Shown here piece by piece: positions 44,141 through 52,183 of a stretch of DNA of 64,000 nt. Both the position numbers and the translations under genes were made by a program. The notes beneath the pieces were generated by a model. It was not told the DNA's origin, searched no databases, and was given only the letters and a program-made list of their open reading frames with translations. The stretch lies in assembly GCF_001427525.1 (NCBI RefSeq), contig NZ_LMGU01000001.1:2787760-2851759 (forward strand), given 5' to 3'. Numbering within the stretch: position 1 is the stretch's first letter; each line of letters opens with the position of its first letter. The stretch is from Microbacterium sp. Root61. Lineage in GTDB: Bacteria; Actinomycetota; Actinomycetes; Actinomycetales; Microbacteriaceae.

Positions 44141-44191
44141 GGTCTCACACTGAGACCCGCCCGTCCGGTCCGCGCGCGGCACGCTGAGACC
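44141..44191 (+). promoter_or_regulatory. Second GTCTCA-N3-TGAGAC operator, facing the SDR-aldolase-DhaLK operon
   Basis: GGTCTCA-CAC-TGAGACC (44141-44157) is a perfect 17-bp inverted repeat. It is centred 31 bases before a weak hexamer CACGCT (44180-44185), which merges with an extra TGAGACC half-site (44185-44191). Confidence 0.65.
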
Positions 44192-44242
44192 ACGGCCCGC
44201 CGCGACGGCAGCGCCGAATCGAGGCAGTCGAGGAGGACGGTC

Positions 44243-45151
44243 GTGAAGGACTTCGAGGGTCGGGTGGCGTTCATCACCGGCGGCGCGTCGGGTATCGGCT
44301 TCGGTCAGGCGCTCGTGTTCGGCGGCCTCGGCTGTCGCATCGCGATCGCCGATGTCCGGCAGGACGCCCTGGACGACGCAGTCGTCCGGCTGGCCGCGGC
44401 CGGCATCGATGCGTTGCCGGTACGCCTGGACATCCGCGACCGCGCCGCCTGGGAGCACGCCGCCGACGACGTCGAGGCCCATTTCGGCGCGCCGGTCTCG
44501 CTGCTGTTCAACACCGCCGGAGTCAACGGATTCGGCGCGCTCGAGAGTGCCACCTACGCGGATTTCGACTGGGTCATGGGGGTGAACTTCCAGGGCGTGG
44601 TCAACGGGATCGTGACCCTCCTCCCGCGCATGCTCGCCGATGGCGGGGGAGGTCACATCGTCTCCGTCGCCTCGATGGCGGGATTCCAGGGCAGCCCGGC
44701 CGCGGCGATCTACGCCGCATCCAAGGCGGCCGTCATCAACCTCATGGAGAGCTACGCGCTGACGCTCCCCGCTCAGGGCATCGGCGTCTCCCTCCTGTGC
44801 CCGGCGAGTGCGCGCACCGACATCGCGAAGGCCCTCGACCGGCGTCCGGCCGATCTGTCCGGCAAGTCCAGCTTCACCGAGGACCCTCGATTCATCGCGC
44901 TGCAGCAACAGCTGTACAGCGGGGGCATGGAGCCTGTCGAGCTTGCGCACCACGTCCGCTCCGCCATCGAGGACGAGCGGTTCTGGGTGCTGCCGTTCAC
45001 CGAGACCCGCGAAGGATTGCGGGCGTACTTCGAGGGCATCCTCGCGGCCTATGACGATTACGACACCGATCCGGCCGCGGCCCAGGCGCGCGCCGACGCC
45101 TTCGAGGTCTATCGGGATCAGGCGGCCGCGCTTCGCGCCGACGTCCGCTGA
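44243..45151 (+). CDS. Short-chain dehydrogenase/reductase (paralogue of 40108)
   Basis: NAD(P)-dependent oxidoreductase, 302 aa, GTG start with AGGAGGA upstream. TGGASGIGFG loop, FNTAGVNGFG, Ser in SVASMAGF and YAASKAAV are present. First gene of an operon with an aldolase, a HAD phosphatase and DhaL/DhaK. It probably oxidises or reduces a hydroxyl on the compound later split by the aldolase. Its paralogue belongs to the importer operon, suggesting two related steps or two related substrates. Confidence 0.9.
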   Translation: MKDFEGRVAFITGGASGIGFGQALVFGGLGCRIAIADVRQDALDDAVVRLAAAGIDALPVRLDIRDRAAWEHAADDVEAHFGAPVSLLFNTAGVNGFGALESATYADFDWVMGVNFQGVVNGIVTLLPRMLADGGGGHIVSVASMAGFQGSPAAAIYAASKAAVINLMESYALTLPAQGIGVSLLCPASARTDIAKALDRRPADLSGKSSFTEDPRFIALQQQLYSGGMEPVELAHHVRSAIEDERFWVLPFTETREGLRAYFEGILAAYDDYDTDPAAAQARADAFEVYRDQAAALRADVR

Positions 45152-45187
45152 CACACACCTCCCTCCCACCCACAACGAGGAGTCTCC

Positions 45188-46048
45188 ATGCCCGTCGTCT
45201 CGCTCAAAGAGATCGTCGATCGCTCGTTCGCGGAGCGCTACGGCGTTCCGGCGATCAATGTGTTCAACGACCTCACCCTCGAAGCCGTACTCGCCGGCGC
45301 CGTTCAGGCATCGTCCCCGGTGATCGTCCAGACATCCGTCAAGACCGTGCGCACGATGGGCGCAGGGCTGATCGCCGCGATGTGGCGGGAGCTGACACGC
45401 GACATCCCCGTTCCCGTGGCGCTGCACTTGGACCACTGCCCGGACCGCGCCGTCATCACGGAGTGCCTGGAGCACGGCTGGAACTCGGTGCTGTTCGACG
45501 CATCGGAACTCCCGGTCGCCGAGAATCAGCGTCAGACGATCGAGGTCGTGGCGGAGGCGCGTCGCCACGGCGCCCACGTCGAGGGCGAGATCGAGTCGAT
45601 CACGGGTGTCGAGGACGACCACGGCTCCGATGAGGAGAGCGTGCGGCAGAGCCTGGATGTGCAGCTCGCCTTCCTGCGCGAGACCGGAGTCGACGTGTTC
45701 GCGCCGGCGATCGGGAACGCCCACGGAAGCTACAAGACCACGCCCGTGCTCGACGGCGCGCGCATCACGCAGATCGTGGATGCGCACCCGGTGCCCATCG
45801 CCCTCCACGGCGGCAGTGGACTGAGCGACGACCAGTTCCGCGATCTCATCGCCCGGGGCTGCGCGAAGGTCAACATCTCCACGGCGCTCAAGGAGCGCTT
45901 CATGAAGAGCGAGCTCGCGTTCCTCGAGGGCGCCAGGGACCGCGACTCGTGGGACCCGCCGTCGCTGTTCCGGGACACCCGCGCGCAGGTCATCGAGCTC
46001 GTCGTCGGCTACGCCCAGGTCTTCGGCAGCGCGGGCAAGGGCCACTGA
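45188..46048 (+). CDS. Class II ketose-bisphosphate aldolase (GatY/KbaY/Fba-like)
   Basis: Zinc-dependent aldolase that splits a ketose phosphate to DHAP and an aldehyde, 286 aa. HLDHC gives Asp82 and His83; His179 (GNAHG) and His207 (HGGSG) complete the zinc site, with NISTALK near the C-terminus. The numbering matches tagatose-bisphosphate-type aldolases. Its ribosome-binding site (GAGGAG) is 37 bases after the SDR stop. Specificity is not visible from sequence. Confidence 0.9.
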   Translation: MPVVSLKEIVDRSFAERYGVPAINVFNDLTLEAVLAGAVQASSPVIVQTSVKTVRTMGAGLIAAMWRELTRDIPVPVALHLDHCPDRAVITECLEHGWNSVLFDASELPVAENQRQTIEVVAEARRHGAHVEGEIESITGVEDDHGSDEESVRQSLDVQLAFLRETGVDVFAPAIGNAHGSYKTTPVLDGARITQIVDAHPVPIALHGGSGLSDDQFRDLIARGCAKVNISTALKERFMKSELAFLEGARDRDSWDPPSLFRDTRAQVIELVVGYAQVFGSAGKGH

Positions 46049-46049
46049 C

Positions 46050-46790
46050 GTGCCCGCCCTGATCTTCGACTGCGACGGGGTTCTGGCCGACACCGAGATG
46101 CTCGGTCATCTGCCCGCCTTCAATCAGGCCTTCCGAGAGTTCGGCGTGCCCATCGAGTGGGCCGTGACCGAGTACGGCGAGAAGGTCCGGATCGGTGGCG
46201 GCAAGGAGCGGATGCGGAGCGAGTTCACGCCGGAGCTGGCGGCTCGGTGGAACGATTTCCCTGCGGACGACGCAGCCCGGGACGAACTCATCGCCGCACT
46301 GCACCGGCGCAAGACGGAGCTGTACACCGCCCTCATCGACGGGGGGCGGATCGCGCCCCGCCCCGGCATCGGCAGACTCGCCGCCGAGGCCGCAGAGGCC
46401 GACTGGCAGCTCGCCGTCGCCTCGACATCGGCCGAGCCGTCGGTACGTGCGGTGCTGCGCAGCGCCGTCGGCGCCGAGCTGGCCGCGCGGTTCGCGGTGT
46501 TCGCGGGCGATGTCGTGCCGCGCAAGAAGCCGGCGCCGGACATCTATCTGCACGCACTGGAGCAGCTGCACGTCGACGCTGCCGACGCCGTCGTCATCGA
46601 GGACAGCGCGATCGGCCTGCGCGCGGCGCGTGCGGCGGGGATCACGACCATCGTCACGGTCAGCACATACACCGCGGACGAGGACTTCGACGGAGCAGCG
46701 CGCGTGCTCACGGATTTGAGCGAGGTCGCCCTGCGTGACCTCGATGACCTGCGATCAGGACGCGCGATCGCGCACGAGGAGGAACGATGA
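46050..46790 (+). CDS. HAD-superfamily phosphatase
   Basis: Beta-phosphoglucomutase/CbbY-like HAD hydrolase, 246 aa. IFDCDGVLADTE carries the nucleophile and acid Asp; ASTSAEPSV gives motif II; KKPAPDIYL the Lys; VIEDSAIGLRAA motif IV. GTG start one base after the aldolase stop. Could dephosphorylate a product of the aldolase or proof-read a by-product. It overlaps the DhaL gene by four bases. Confidence 0.9.
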   Translation: MPALIFDCDGVLADTEMLGHLPAFNQAFREFGVPIEWAVTEYGEKVRIGGGKERMRSEFTPELAARWNDFPADDAARDELIAALHRRKTELYTALIDGGRIAPRPGIGRLAAEAAEADWQLAVASTSAEPSVRAVLRSAVGAELAARFAVFAGDVVPRKKPAPDIYLHALEQLHVDAADAVVIEDSAIGLRAARAAGITTIVTVSTYTADEDFDGAARVLTDLSEVALRDLDDLRSGRAIAHEEER

Positions 46791-47431
46791 GCACATCTGT
46801 GGACAGCACCCGATACGTGGTGGAGACGATCGCCCGGACCGTGGTGGAGAACGAGGACTACTTCGGCGAGCTGGACTCCGTCGTCGGGGACGGCGACTTC
46901 GGATTCTCGCTCGCACGCGGGTTCGAGCGGGTGCTCGAGGAGGTCGCGACGTATCCGGATGAGAGCGCGTCCGCGATCCTGCAGGCTGCCGCGATGACCA
47001 TCTCGAGCCGGGTCGGAGGAACATCGGGGCCGATCTGGGGCACCGCCTTCCTGCGCGCCTCGCTCGCCGCGCGCGGCACGACGGAGATCGATGCCGAGGT
47101 CGTCGTGCGTATGCTGCGCGCCTCCGTCGAAGGGATCCAGGCCCGAGGGAAGGCCGAGATCGGCGACAAGACCCTGCTGGACGCGCTCGTGCCGGCGACG
47201 GATGCCCTCGCCGATGCCGCGACCGAGGGCCTCGACTCTCCCGCACTCGTCGAACGGTTCGCGGTGGCGATGAGGGATGCCGCCGAGAAGACCAGCGACC
47301 TGCAGGCCATGCGCGGCCGGGCGAGCTACTCGGGCGTCCGCAGCATCGGCTCGCCCGATGCGGGCGCGATCGCGCTCGCCGTGATTGCCGAAGACCTGTC
47401 TCAGCGCTGGGCCGACCGGCCCGGTGCGTGA
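46787..47431 (+). CDS. dhaL: DhaL-type nucleotide-binding kinase subunit
   Basis: ADP/ATP-binding domain of a dihydroxyacetone-kinase-type enzyme, 214 aa. Asp30, Asp35 and Asp37 (LDSVVGDGDFG) match the magnesium ligands of DhaL, but the following His is Phe. GGTSGPIWGTAF, GDKTLLDAL and RGRASYSGVRS are intact. ATGA overlap with the HAD gene. Phosphotransferase-dependent systems also need DhaM, which is absent here, so the phosphoryl donor is open. The symbol denotes family only. Confidence 0.88.
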   Translation: MSTSVDSTRYVVETIARTVVENEDYFGELDSVVGDGDFGFSLARGFERVLEEVATYPDESASAILQAAAMTISSRVGGTSGPIWGTAFLRASLAARGTTEIDAEVVVRMLRASVEGIQARGKAEIGDKTLLDALVPATDALADAATEGLDSPALVERFAVAMRDAAEKTSDLQAMRGRASYSGVRSIGSPDAGAIALAVIAEDLSQRWADRPGA

Positions 47432-47461
47432 TCCGCACGACGCCCCGAATAAGAGGACACC

Positions 47462-48457
47462 ATGAAGAAGTTCGTCGACGACCCCAAGGATTTCGTCTCG
47501 CAGATGCTCGAGGGGCTCGCGCTCGCGAATCCCGACTCGCTGGGCTACATCCCCGAATACAACATCATCCATCGTGCGGATGCGCCCAGTGATGAGCGCG
47601 TCTCGATCATCCAGGGCTCGGGCTCCGGGCACGAGCCGGCTCATGTCATGACCGTCGGTCCGGGCATGCTGACGGCGGCCTGCCCGGGTGATGTCTTCGC
47701 CGCGCCTCCTGTCGACTACATCTACGAGACGATCCGCAGGTTCGCATCGGCGAAGGGCGTCTTGCTCATCGTCAACAACTACACCGGCGACCGCATGGCG
47801 TTCGAGATGGCCCAGGAGCTCGCGATCGCTGAGGGCATCGATGCGCGCACGCTGTTCGTCGACGACGATGTCGCGGTGCAGGACTCGCTGTACACGGTGG
47901 GGCGACGTGGCGTGGCCGGCAACTTCTTCGTGATGAAGGCCGTCGGTGCCGCGGCCGAGGCGGGCGCAGGGCTCGACGAACTCGTGCGCATCGGCGAGAA
48001 GGTCAACGCGATGACACGCACGATGGGTGTCGCGCTGACCGCGTGCACTCCGCCCGCGAAGGGCTCCCCGCTGTTCGATCTCAGCGACGACGAGGTCGAG
48101 TTCGGCGTCGGGATCCACGGCGAGCCGGGCCGTGACCGGATACCACTGGGCACGGCGACCGAGATGGTGACCGGGCTGGTGGATGCCGTCGCGGTCGATC
48201 TCGTCCTGGCCGAGGGTGACCGACTCGCGCTCATGATCAACGGGCTGGGTGGCACGCCGATCAGCGAGCTCTACCTCGCCTACGGCATCGCCCACAGGGC
48301 ACTCACCGAGCGCGGGGCTTCCATCGCACGCTCCTATGTCGGCGAGTACTGCACGTCGCTCGACATGGCCGGGGCATCGGTCACGATCGTGCGGCTCGAC
48401 GATGAGATCGCAGAACTGCTCGCCGCTCCCGCAGAGATCGCGATCCGGGTGTTCTGA
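47462..48457 (+). CDS. dhaK: DhaK-type substrate-binding kinase subunit
   Basis: Subunit that covalently holds a short ketose through a His, 331 aa. GSGSGHEPAH contains His57, NNYTGD Asp110, and GIHGEPG His219, the hemiaminal-forming His. All three match the catalytic set of DhaK. It follows DhaL by 30 bases. Order L-K is reversed relative to E. coli dhaKLM. Relatives also phosphorylate erythrulose and other ketoses, so dihydroxyacetone is only one candidate. Confidence 0.9.
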   Translation: MKKFVDDPKDFVSQMLEGLALANPDSLGYIPEYNIIHRADAPSDERVSIIQGSGSGHEPAHVMTVGPGMLTAACPGDVFAAPPVDYIYETIRRFASAKGVLLIVNNYTGDRMAFEMAQELAIAEGIDARTLFVDDDVAVQDSLYTVGRRGVAGNFFVMKAVGAAAEAGAGLDELVRIGEKVNAMTRTMGVALTACTPPAKGSPLFDLSDDEVEFGVGIHGEPGRDRIPLGTATEMVTGLVDAVAVDLVLAEGDRLALMINGLGGTPISELYLAYGIAHRALTERGASIARSYVGEYCTSLDMAGASVTIVRLDDEIAELLAAPAEIAIRVF

Positions 48458-48510
48458 GAGCGGGCGGGGCGGGTCGGGTCCGGCATCCATAACGAATGCT
48501 CCGCCGCGCT

Positions 48511-48540
48511 TTCAAGCGGTGCGCATGACTTTGTTATGCT
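48511..48540 (+). promoter_or_regulatory. Promoter of tRNA-Gly
   Basis: TTCAAG (48511-48516), 18 bases, TATGCT (48535-48540). Start predicted near 48547. The short leader begins with the hairpin ACGCC-GCAA-GGCGT (48547-48560), a GNRA tetraloop immediately 5' of the tRNA. Confidence 0.5.
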
Positions 48541-48563
48541 TGCCGAACGCCGCAAGGCGTGCC

Positions 48564-48637
48564 GGGGATGTAGTTCAATGGCAGAACTTCAGCTTCCCAA
48601 GCTGATAGCGCGGGTTCGATTCCCGTCATCCCCTCCA
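48564..48637 (+). tRNA. tRNA-Gly (anticodon CCC)
   Basis: Acceptor GGGGATG (48564-48570) pairs with CATCCCC (48627-48633). D-stem GTTC/GAAC, anticodon stem TCAGC/GCTGA with loop TTCCCAA (anticodon 48596-48598), and T-loop TTCGATT are all present. The CCA end is encoded (48635-48637). It precedes dcd, a common actinobacterial arrangement. Confidence 0.97.
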
Positions 48638-48812
48638 CAGCTCCGGTGTGCCGACGCAGTCGGTGCAGCGGAGCTTGCATGCTGGTTGCCCTCGAAATTC
48701 ACCCGTTTCAGGGGTCCCGCTCGGGCAGAGCGGCGGAGTGGCCTGTTCCGCCATCCTCCAAACCTCCACGGCACGGCGCAATCGCACCGGACCGCGCCGA
48801 TAGGCTGAACGC

Positions 48813-49418
48813 GTGCTGCTCTCGGACCGCGATATCCGCCTCGAACTCGACGCCGGCCGGATCGGCCTGGATCCCTGGGATCCACAGATGGTCCAGCCCT
48901 CGAGCGTGGACGTGCGCCTCGACCGGTACTTCCGGCTGTTCGACAACCACAAGTACCCGTTCATCGACCCTGCCGAGGACCAGCCCGACCTGACGCACCT
49001 CATCGAGGTCAAGCCCGACGAGGCCTTCATCCTGCACCCGGGCGAGTTCGCGCTCGGGGCCACGTTCGAACAGGTTTCGCTCCCCGACGACGTCGCCGCG
49101 CGTCTGGAGGGCAAGTCCTCCCTCGGTCGTCTCGGACTGCTCACGCACTCCACTGCCGGCTTCATCGATCCCGGGTTCACCGGGCACGTCACGCTGGAGC
49201 TCTCCAACGTCGCGACCCTCCCGATCAAGCTGTGGCCCGGCATGAAGATCGGTCAGCTGTGCTTCTTCCGGCTGTCTTCGCCTGCCGAGTCGCCGTACGG
49301 CTCGGGCCCTTACGGCAACCGGTACCAGGGACAGCGCGGGCCGACGGCATCCCGTTCGTTCCAGAACTTCCACCGGACGGATGTCGGCACCTCCGAGGCC
49401 GGATCCCAGGGGCAGTAG
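48813..49418 (+). CDS. dcd: dCTP deaminase, actinobacterial bifunctional dCTP deaminase/dUTPase type
   Basis: Converts dCTP to dUTP and, in this branch, probably on to dUMP; 201 aa trimer-forming enzyme. [19 protein letters not shown] and [15 protein letters not shown] form the active site; HSTAGF (instead of E. coli HVTAHR) is the mycobacterial bifunctional form. The GTG start is exactly seven bases after TAGGCT (48801-48806), so the message is probably leaderless. No ribosome-binding site is visible. Confidence 0.93.
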   Translation: MLLSDRDIRLELDAGRIGLDPWDPQMVQPSSVDVRLDRYFRLFDNHKYPFIDPAEDQPDLTHLIEVKPDEAFILHPGEFALGATFEQVSLPDDVAARLEGKSSLGRLGLLTHSTAGFIDPGFTGHVTLELSNVATLPIKLWPGMKIGQLCFFRLSSPAESPYGSGPYGNRYQGQRGPTASRSFQNFHRTDVGTSEAGSQGQ

Positions 49419-49420
49419 AA

Positions 49421-50305
49421 CTACGCCGCAGCGTTCGCGACGTCGTCGACCGCAGCGAGCCCGCCGGTCGCGAGGGCGGTGACCGCCCCGACCGTGAGAT
49501 CGGCTGAGAGTAGCCGGTTGTGTCCGAACCCCTGCGTGCGGATCAACCGCGACCGCCCCGGATGCGCCGCGACGAGGCGCGTGGACTCGGTCGGCGAGAG
49601 CTGACGATCGCCGTCGTCGTGCAGCGCCAGCAGCTCGATGCCGGGGGGCAGTGGGTCGGCGACCGCGTCGTACCGGGCGATGAGGGATGTCTTATCCACA
49701 CCCATCCGGCGGCGGAATGCCGTCCGGAACCGTGCATCGGTCGCGGGACTCAGGCCCATCCCGTGTGAGAACTCGTCGAGGAACGGCATCGGGCTCGCGG
49801 CCCCGGCCAAGGTCGCGACCGAGCCGACGTCGACGCCGGAGCGCGCCGCCGTGAGGGTGGCCAGCGCGCCGAACGAGTGCCCGACGACCGTGTGGAACCG
49901 GCCGTGCGTGCGCTGCAACCCGTCGATGGCAGCGAGCCAGTCGCGGATGTCGGTGTGGCGCCCCGGGGATGCACCGTGCCCGGGGGCATCGAAGGCCACG
50001 ACGCGGAAACCGGCCGCGACCAGGCCGCGCACCAGGCGAGCGAACTGCGACGCGCGGCCGCGCCATCCGTGCACGAGCAGGACGGTGTCCTCGCCCGACC
50101 CCCAGCCGTAGGTCGCCAGCTCGAGCCCCCGCACGTTCACCGTCCCGCGTTCGGCCGCAGCGTGGGTCTCCGCGTCGTCCGAACGTACGGGCATGCGCGG
50201 GCGCGTCTCGAAGAACAGCCGCAGAGCGACCTCTCCGCCGAGTCGAGGAGAGACCGCACCCACCCCGTTCACGAGCGAGCGGAGCGTGTCGAATGAGCCG
50301 GCCAT
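49421..50305 (-). CDS. Alpha/beta hydrolase
   Basis: 294 aa hydrolase. LLVHGWRGRASQF is the oxyanion region, FDAPGHGAS the beta4 turn, GHSFG the nucleophile motif, HDDGDR the Asp and GFGHNR the His. GGAGG lies seven bases before the ATG at 50305. Divergent from the TetR gene across a region with two perfect operators, so it is probably the main target of that repressor. Substrate unknown. Confidence 0.9.
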   Translation of the reverse strand: MAGSFDTLRSLVNGVGAVSPRLGGEVALRLFFETRPRMPVRSDDAETHAAAERGTVNVRGLELATYGWGSGEDTVLLVHGWRGRASQFARLVRGLVAAGFRVVAFDAPGHGASPGRHTDIRDWLAAIDGLQRTHGRFHTVVGHSFGALATLTAARSGVDVGSVATLAGAASPMPFLDEFSHGMGLSPATDARFRTAFRRRMGVDKTSLIARYDAVADPLPPGIELLALHDDGDRQLSPTESTRLVAAHPGRSRLIRTQGFGHNRLLSADLTVGAVTALATGGLAAVDDVANAAA

Positions 50306-50324
50306 GAGGCATCCTCCATCTATG

Positions 50325-50367
50325 CGAACGATCGTTCGTAGATTACACGAACGATCGTTCGTACACT
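50325..50367. promoter_or_regulatory. Two perfect palindromic TetR operators
   Basis: CGAACGATCGTTCG occurs twice, at 50325-50338 and 50348-50361 (the second extends to ACGAACGATCGTTCGT), with centres 23 bases apart. The rightward -10 TACACT (50362-50367) adjoins the second copy; the leftward -10 TAATCT (50345-50340) lies between them. Confidence 0.85.
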
Positions 50368-50373
50368 AGGAGA

Positions 50374-51024
50374 ATGACCGATGCCGTGATCGACGGACGC
50401 CGCGCGCGAGGGGATGCCTCGCGCCGCGCCATCATCGAGCGCGCGACCGACATCGCCTCGGTCGAGGGCCTCGACGGGCTGACGATCGGGCGGCTCGCGG
50501 AGGAGTCGGGGCACAGCAAGAGCAGCATCGCGACCCTGTTCGGCGGCAAGGAGGGTCTGCAGCTGGCGGCGGTGGCCGCCGCCGCGGACCGATTCCGCGA
50601 CATCGTCATCGAGCCGGCACGCACGGAGCCGCGCGGAATCGCGCGCGTCGCCGCGCTGCTGCGCAACACCCTCGACTATTCGCGCGAGCGCGTATTCACG
50701 GGCGGCTGCTTCTTCGCCGCCACGGCCGCCGATGTCGATTCCAAGCCGGGCCCCGTCCGCGACGCCGTTCGCACGTGGATGGGCGACTGGTACGGCTACC
50801 TCGAGGTCCAACTGCGGCATGCGAGCGATGCCGGAGAGCTCCAGACGGATGCGGTCGCCACCGATCAGCTCGCGTTCGAGCTGATCGCCCTCAACAACGA
50901 GGCGAACTCCCGGTCGCTGCTGATGGGCACGGACCGCCCGTACGCCCTCGCGGCGGCCGCGATGCATCGGCGATTGCGGGAGGCCGGAGCCGATCCCGCA
51001 TCCCTGAAGCCCCTTGGCGACTGA
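50374..51024 (+). CDS. TetR-family repressor
   Basis: 216 aa. N-terminal helix-turn-helix: RAIIERATDIASVEGLDGLTIGRLAEESGHSKSSI. The C-terminal ligand domain (TetR_C, GGCFFAATAADVD) resembles actinobacterial regulators of lipid and xenobiotic genes. ATG starts about seven bases after TACACT, so it may be leaderless; the AGGAG before it is too close to serve normally. Likely represses itself and the divergent hydrolase. Confidence 0.92.
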   Translation: MTDAVIDGRRARGDASRRAIIERATDIASVEGLDGLTIGRLAEESGHSKSSIATLFGGKEGLQLAAVAAAADRFRDIVIEPARTEPRGIARVAALLRNTLDYSRERVFTGGCFFAATAADVDSKPGPVRDAVRTWMGDWYGYLEVQLRHASDAGELQTDAVATDQLAFELIALNNEANSRSLLMGTDRPYALAAAAMHRRLREAGADPASLKPLGD

Positions 51025-51150
51025 GCCGCCCCGCCGGATGGCGGGTGCCGGGGCGCCAAGCGGACGCAAACGGCGGATGCCGCATCCGCTCCACGCGCCG
51101 AGGCTGGAGTCAGCCGCCACAGCGAAGTGGCGCCGAACGAAGGAGTTCTC

Positions 51151-52122
51151 ATGACCGCGACCACATCCATCCCGCGTCCGCCCTTCGATCCCGAGCTCGA
51201 GGCGGCGCTGACGACGCTCGCCGAGTTCATGCCGACGACGCTCACGCCCGAGATGATCGCCCCGATGCGGGATACGCCGATGCTCAGCATCACCGAGGAG
51301 GCCCTGGCCGACGCGGGGATCGAGACGCGCGACGTCACGATCGCCGGGCATGAGGGTGCCGATATCGTCGTGACGATCCTGCAGGCCGTCGGGCGCACCG
51401 GCACCGGCCCCGGGATCTACCACACGCACGGCGGCGGCATGATCATCGGCGACCGCTGGACCGGCGTCTCGGCACTGTTCGAGTGGATCGTGCAGTACAA
51501 CGCCGTGGCCGTCAGCGTCGAGTACCGCCTCGCCCCCGAGTTCCCCGATCCGTACCCGGTGGAGGACTGCTACGCCGGTCTCGTGTGGACGGCGGAGCAC
51601 GCACAGGAGCTGGGCATCGAGCCCGACCGGCTGCTCATCGCGGGCGGCAGCGCGGGCGGTGGGCTGGCGGCCGGTGTCGCGCTGCTCGCGCGCGACCGGA
51701 AAGGCCCCGCGCTGTGCGGACAGCTGCTGATGTACCCGATGATCGACGATCGCGACGAGTCGGTCTCGACGACCCAGATCGACGGCATCGGGGTGTGGGA
51801 CCGCGGCAGTAACATCACCGGATGGGACGCCTTGCTCGGCGATCGCCGCGGAACGGACGCCGTCTCGATCTACGCCGCACCCGCGCGCGCCACCGACCTC
51901 TCGGAGCTCCCTCCCGCATTCATCGACTGCGGCAGCGCCGAGGTGTTCCGCGACGAGGACGTCGCCTACGCCAGCACGATCTGGGCGTCCGGCGGCCAGG
52001 CCGAGCTGCACGTGTGGCCCGGCGGCTTCCACGCCTTCGAAGGCTTCGCCCCGCAAGCCGCGCTCTCGCGCGCAATGGTGGCCGCCCGCAACGACTGGGT
52101 CCGCCGGATCCTCGGCTCCTGA
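51151..52122 (+). CDS. Alpha/beta hydrolase fold-3 esterase (HSL family)
   Basis: 323 aa. HTHGGGMIIGD is the oxyanion motif, GGSAGGG the nucleophile motif, DCGSAEVFRDE the Asp and GGFHAFEGF the His. AAGGAG lies five bases before the ATG at 51151, preferred over an in-frame GTG at 51127. Downstream of the TetR gene by 126 bases, which contain an inverted repeat (GCGGATGC/GCATCCGC, 51073-51089). Substrate unknown. Confidence 0.9.
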   Translation: MTATTSIPRPPFDPELEAALTTLAEFMPTTLTPEMIAPMRDTPMLSITEEALADAGIETRDVTIAGHEGADIVVTILQAVGRTGTGPGIYHTHGGGMIIGDRWTGVSALFEWIVQYNAVAVSVEYRLAPEFPDPYPVEDCYAGLVWTAEHAQELGIEPDRLLIAGGSAGGGLAAGVALLARDRKGPALCGQLLMYPMIDDRDESVSTTQIDGIGVWDRGSNITGWDALLGDRRGTDAVSIYAAPARATDLSELPPAFIDCGSAEVFRDEDVAYASTIWASGGQAELHVWPGGFHAFEGFAPQAALSRAMVAARNDWVRRILGS

Positions 52123-52183
52123 TCCGTGCCGCCGTCGCGCCCACCTGCCTAGGATGGGCGCGACGGCGCGCATCGGAGCGGAC

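Noticed and set aside
48564..48637. tRNA-Gly as an integration site for the island
   Set aside because: I found no second copy of the tRNA 3' end, no integrase and no mobility genes in the window.
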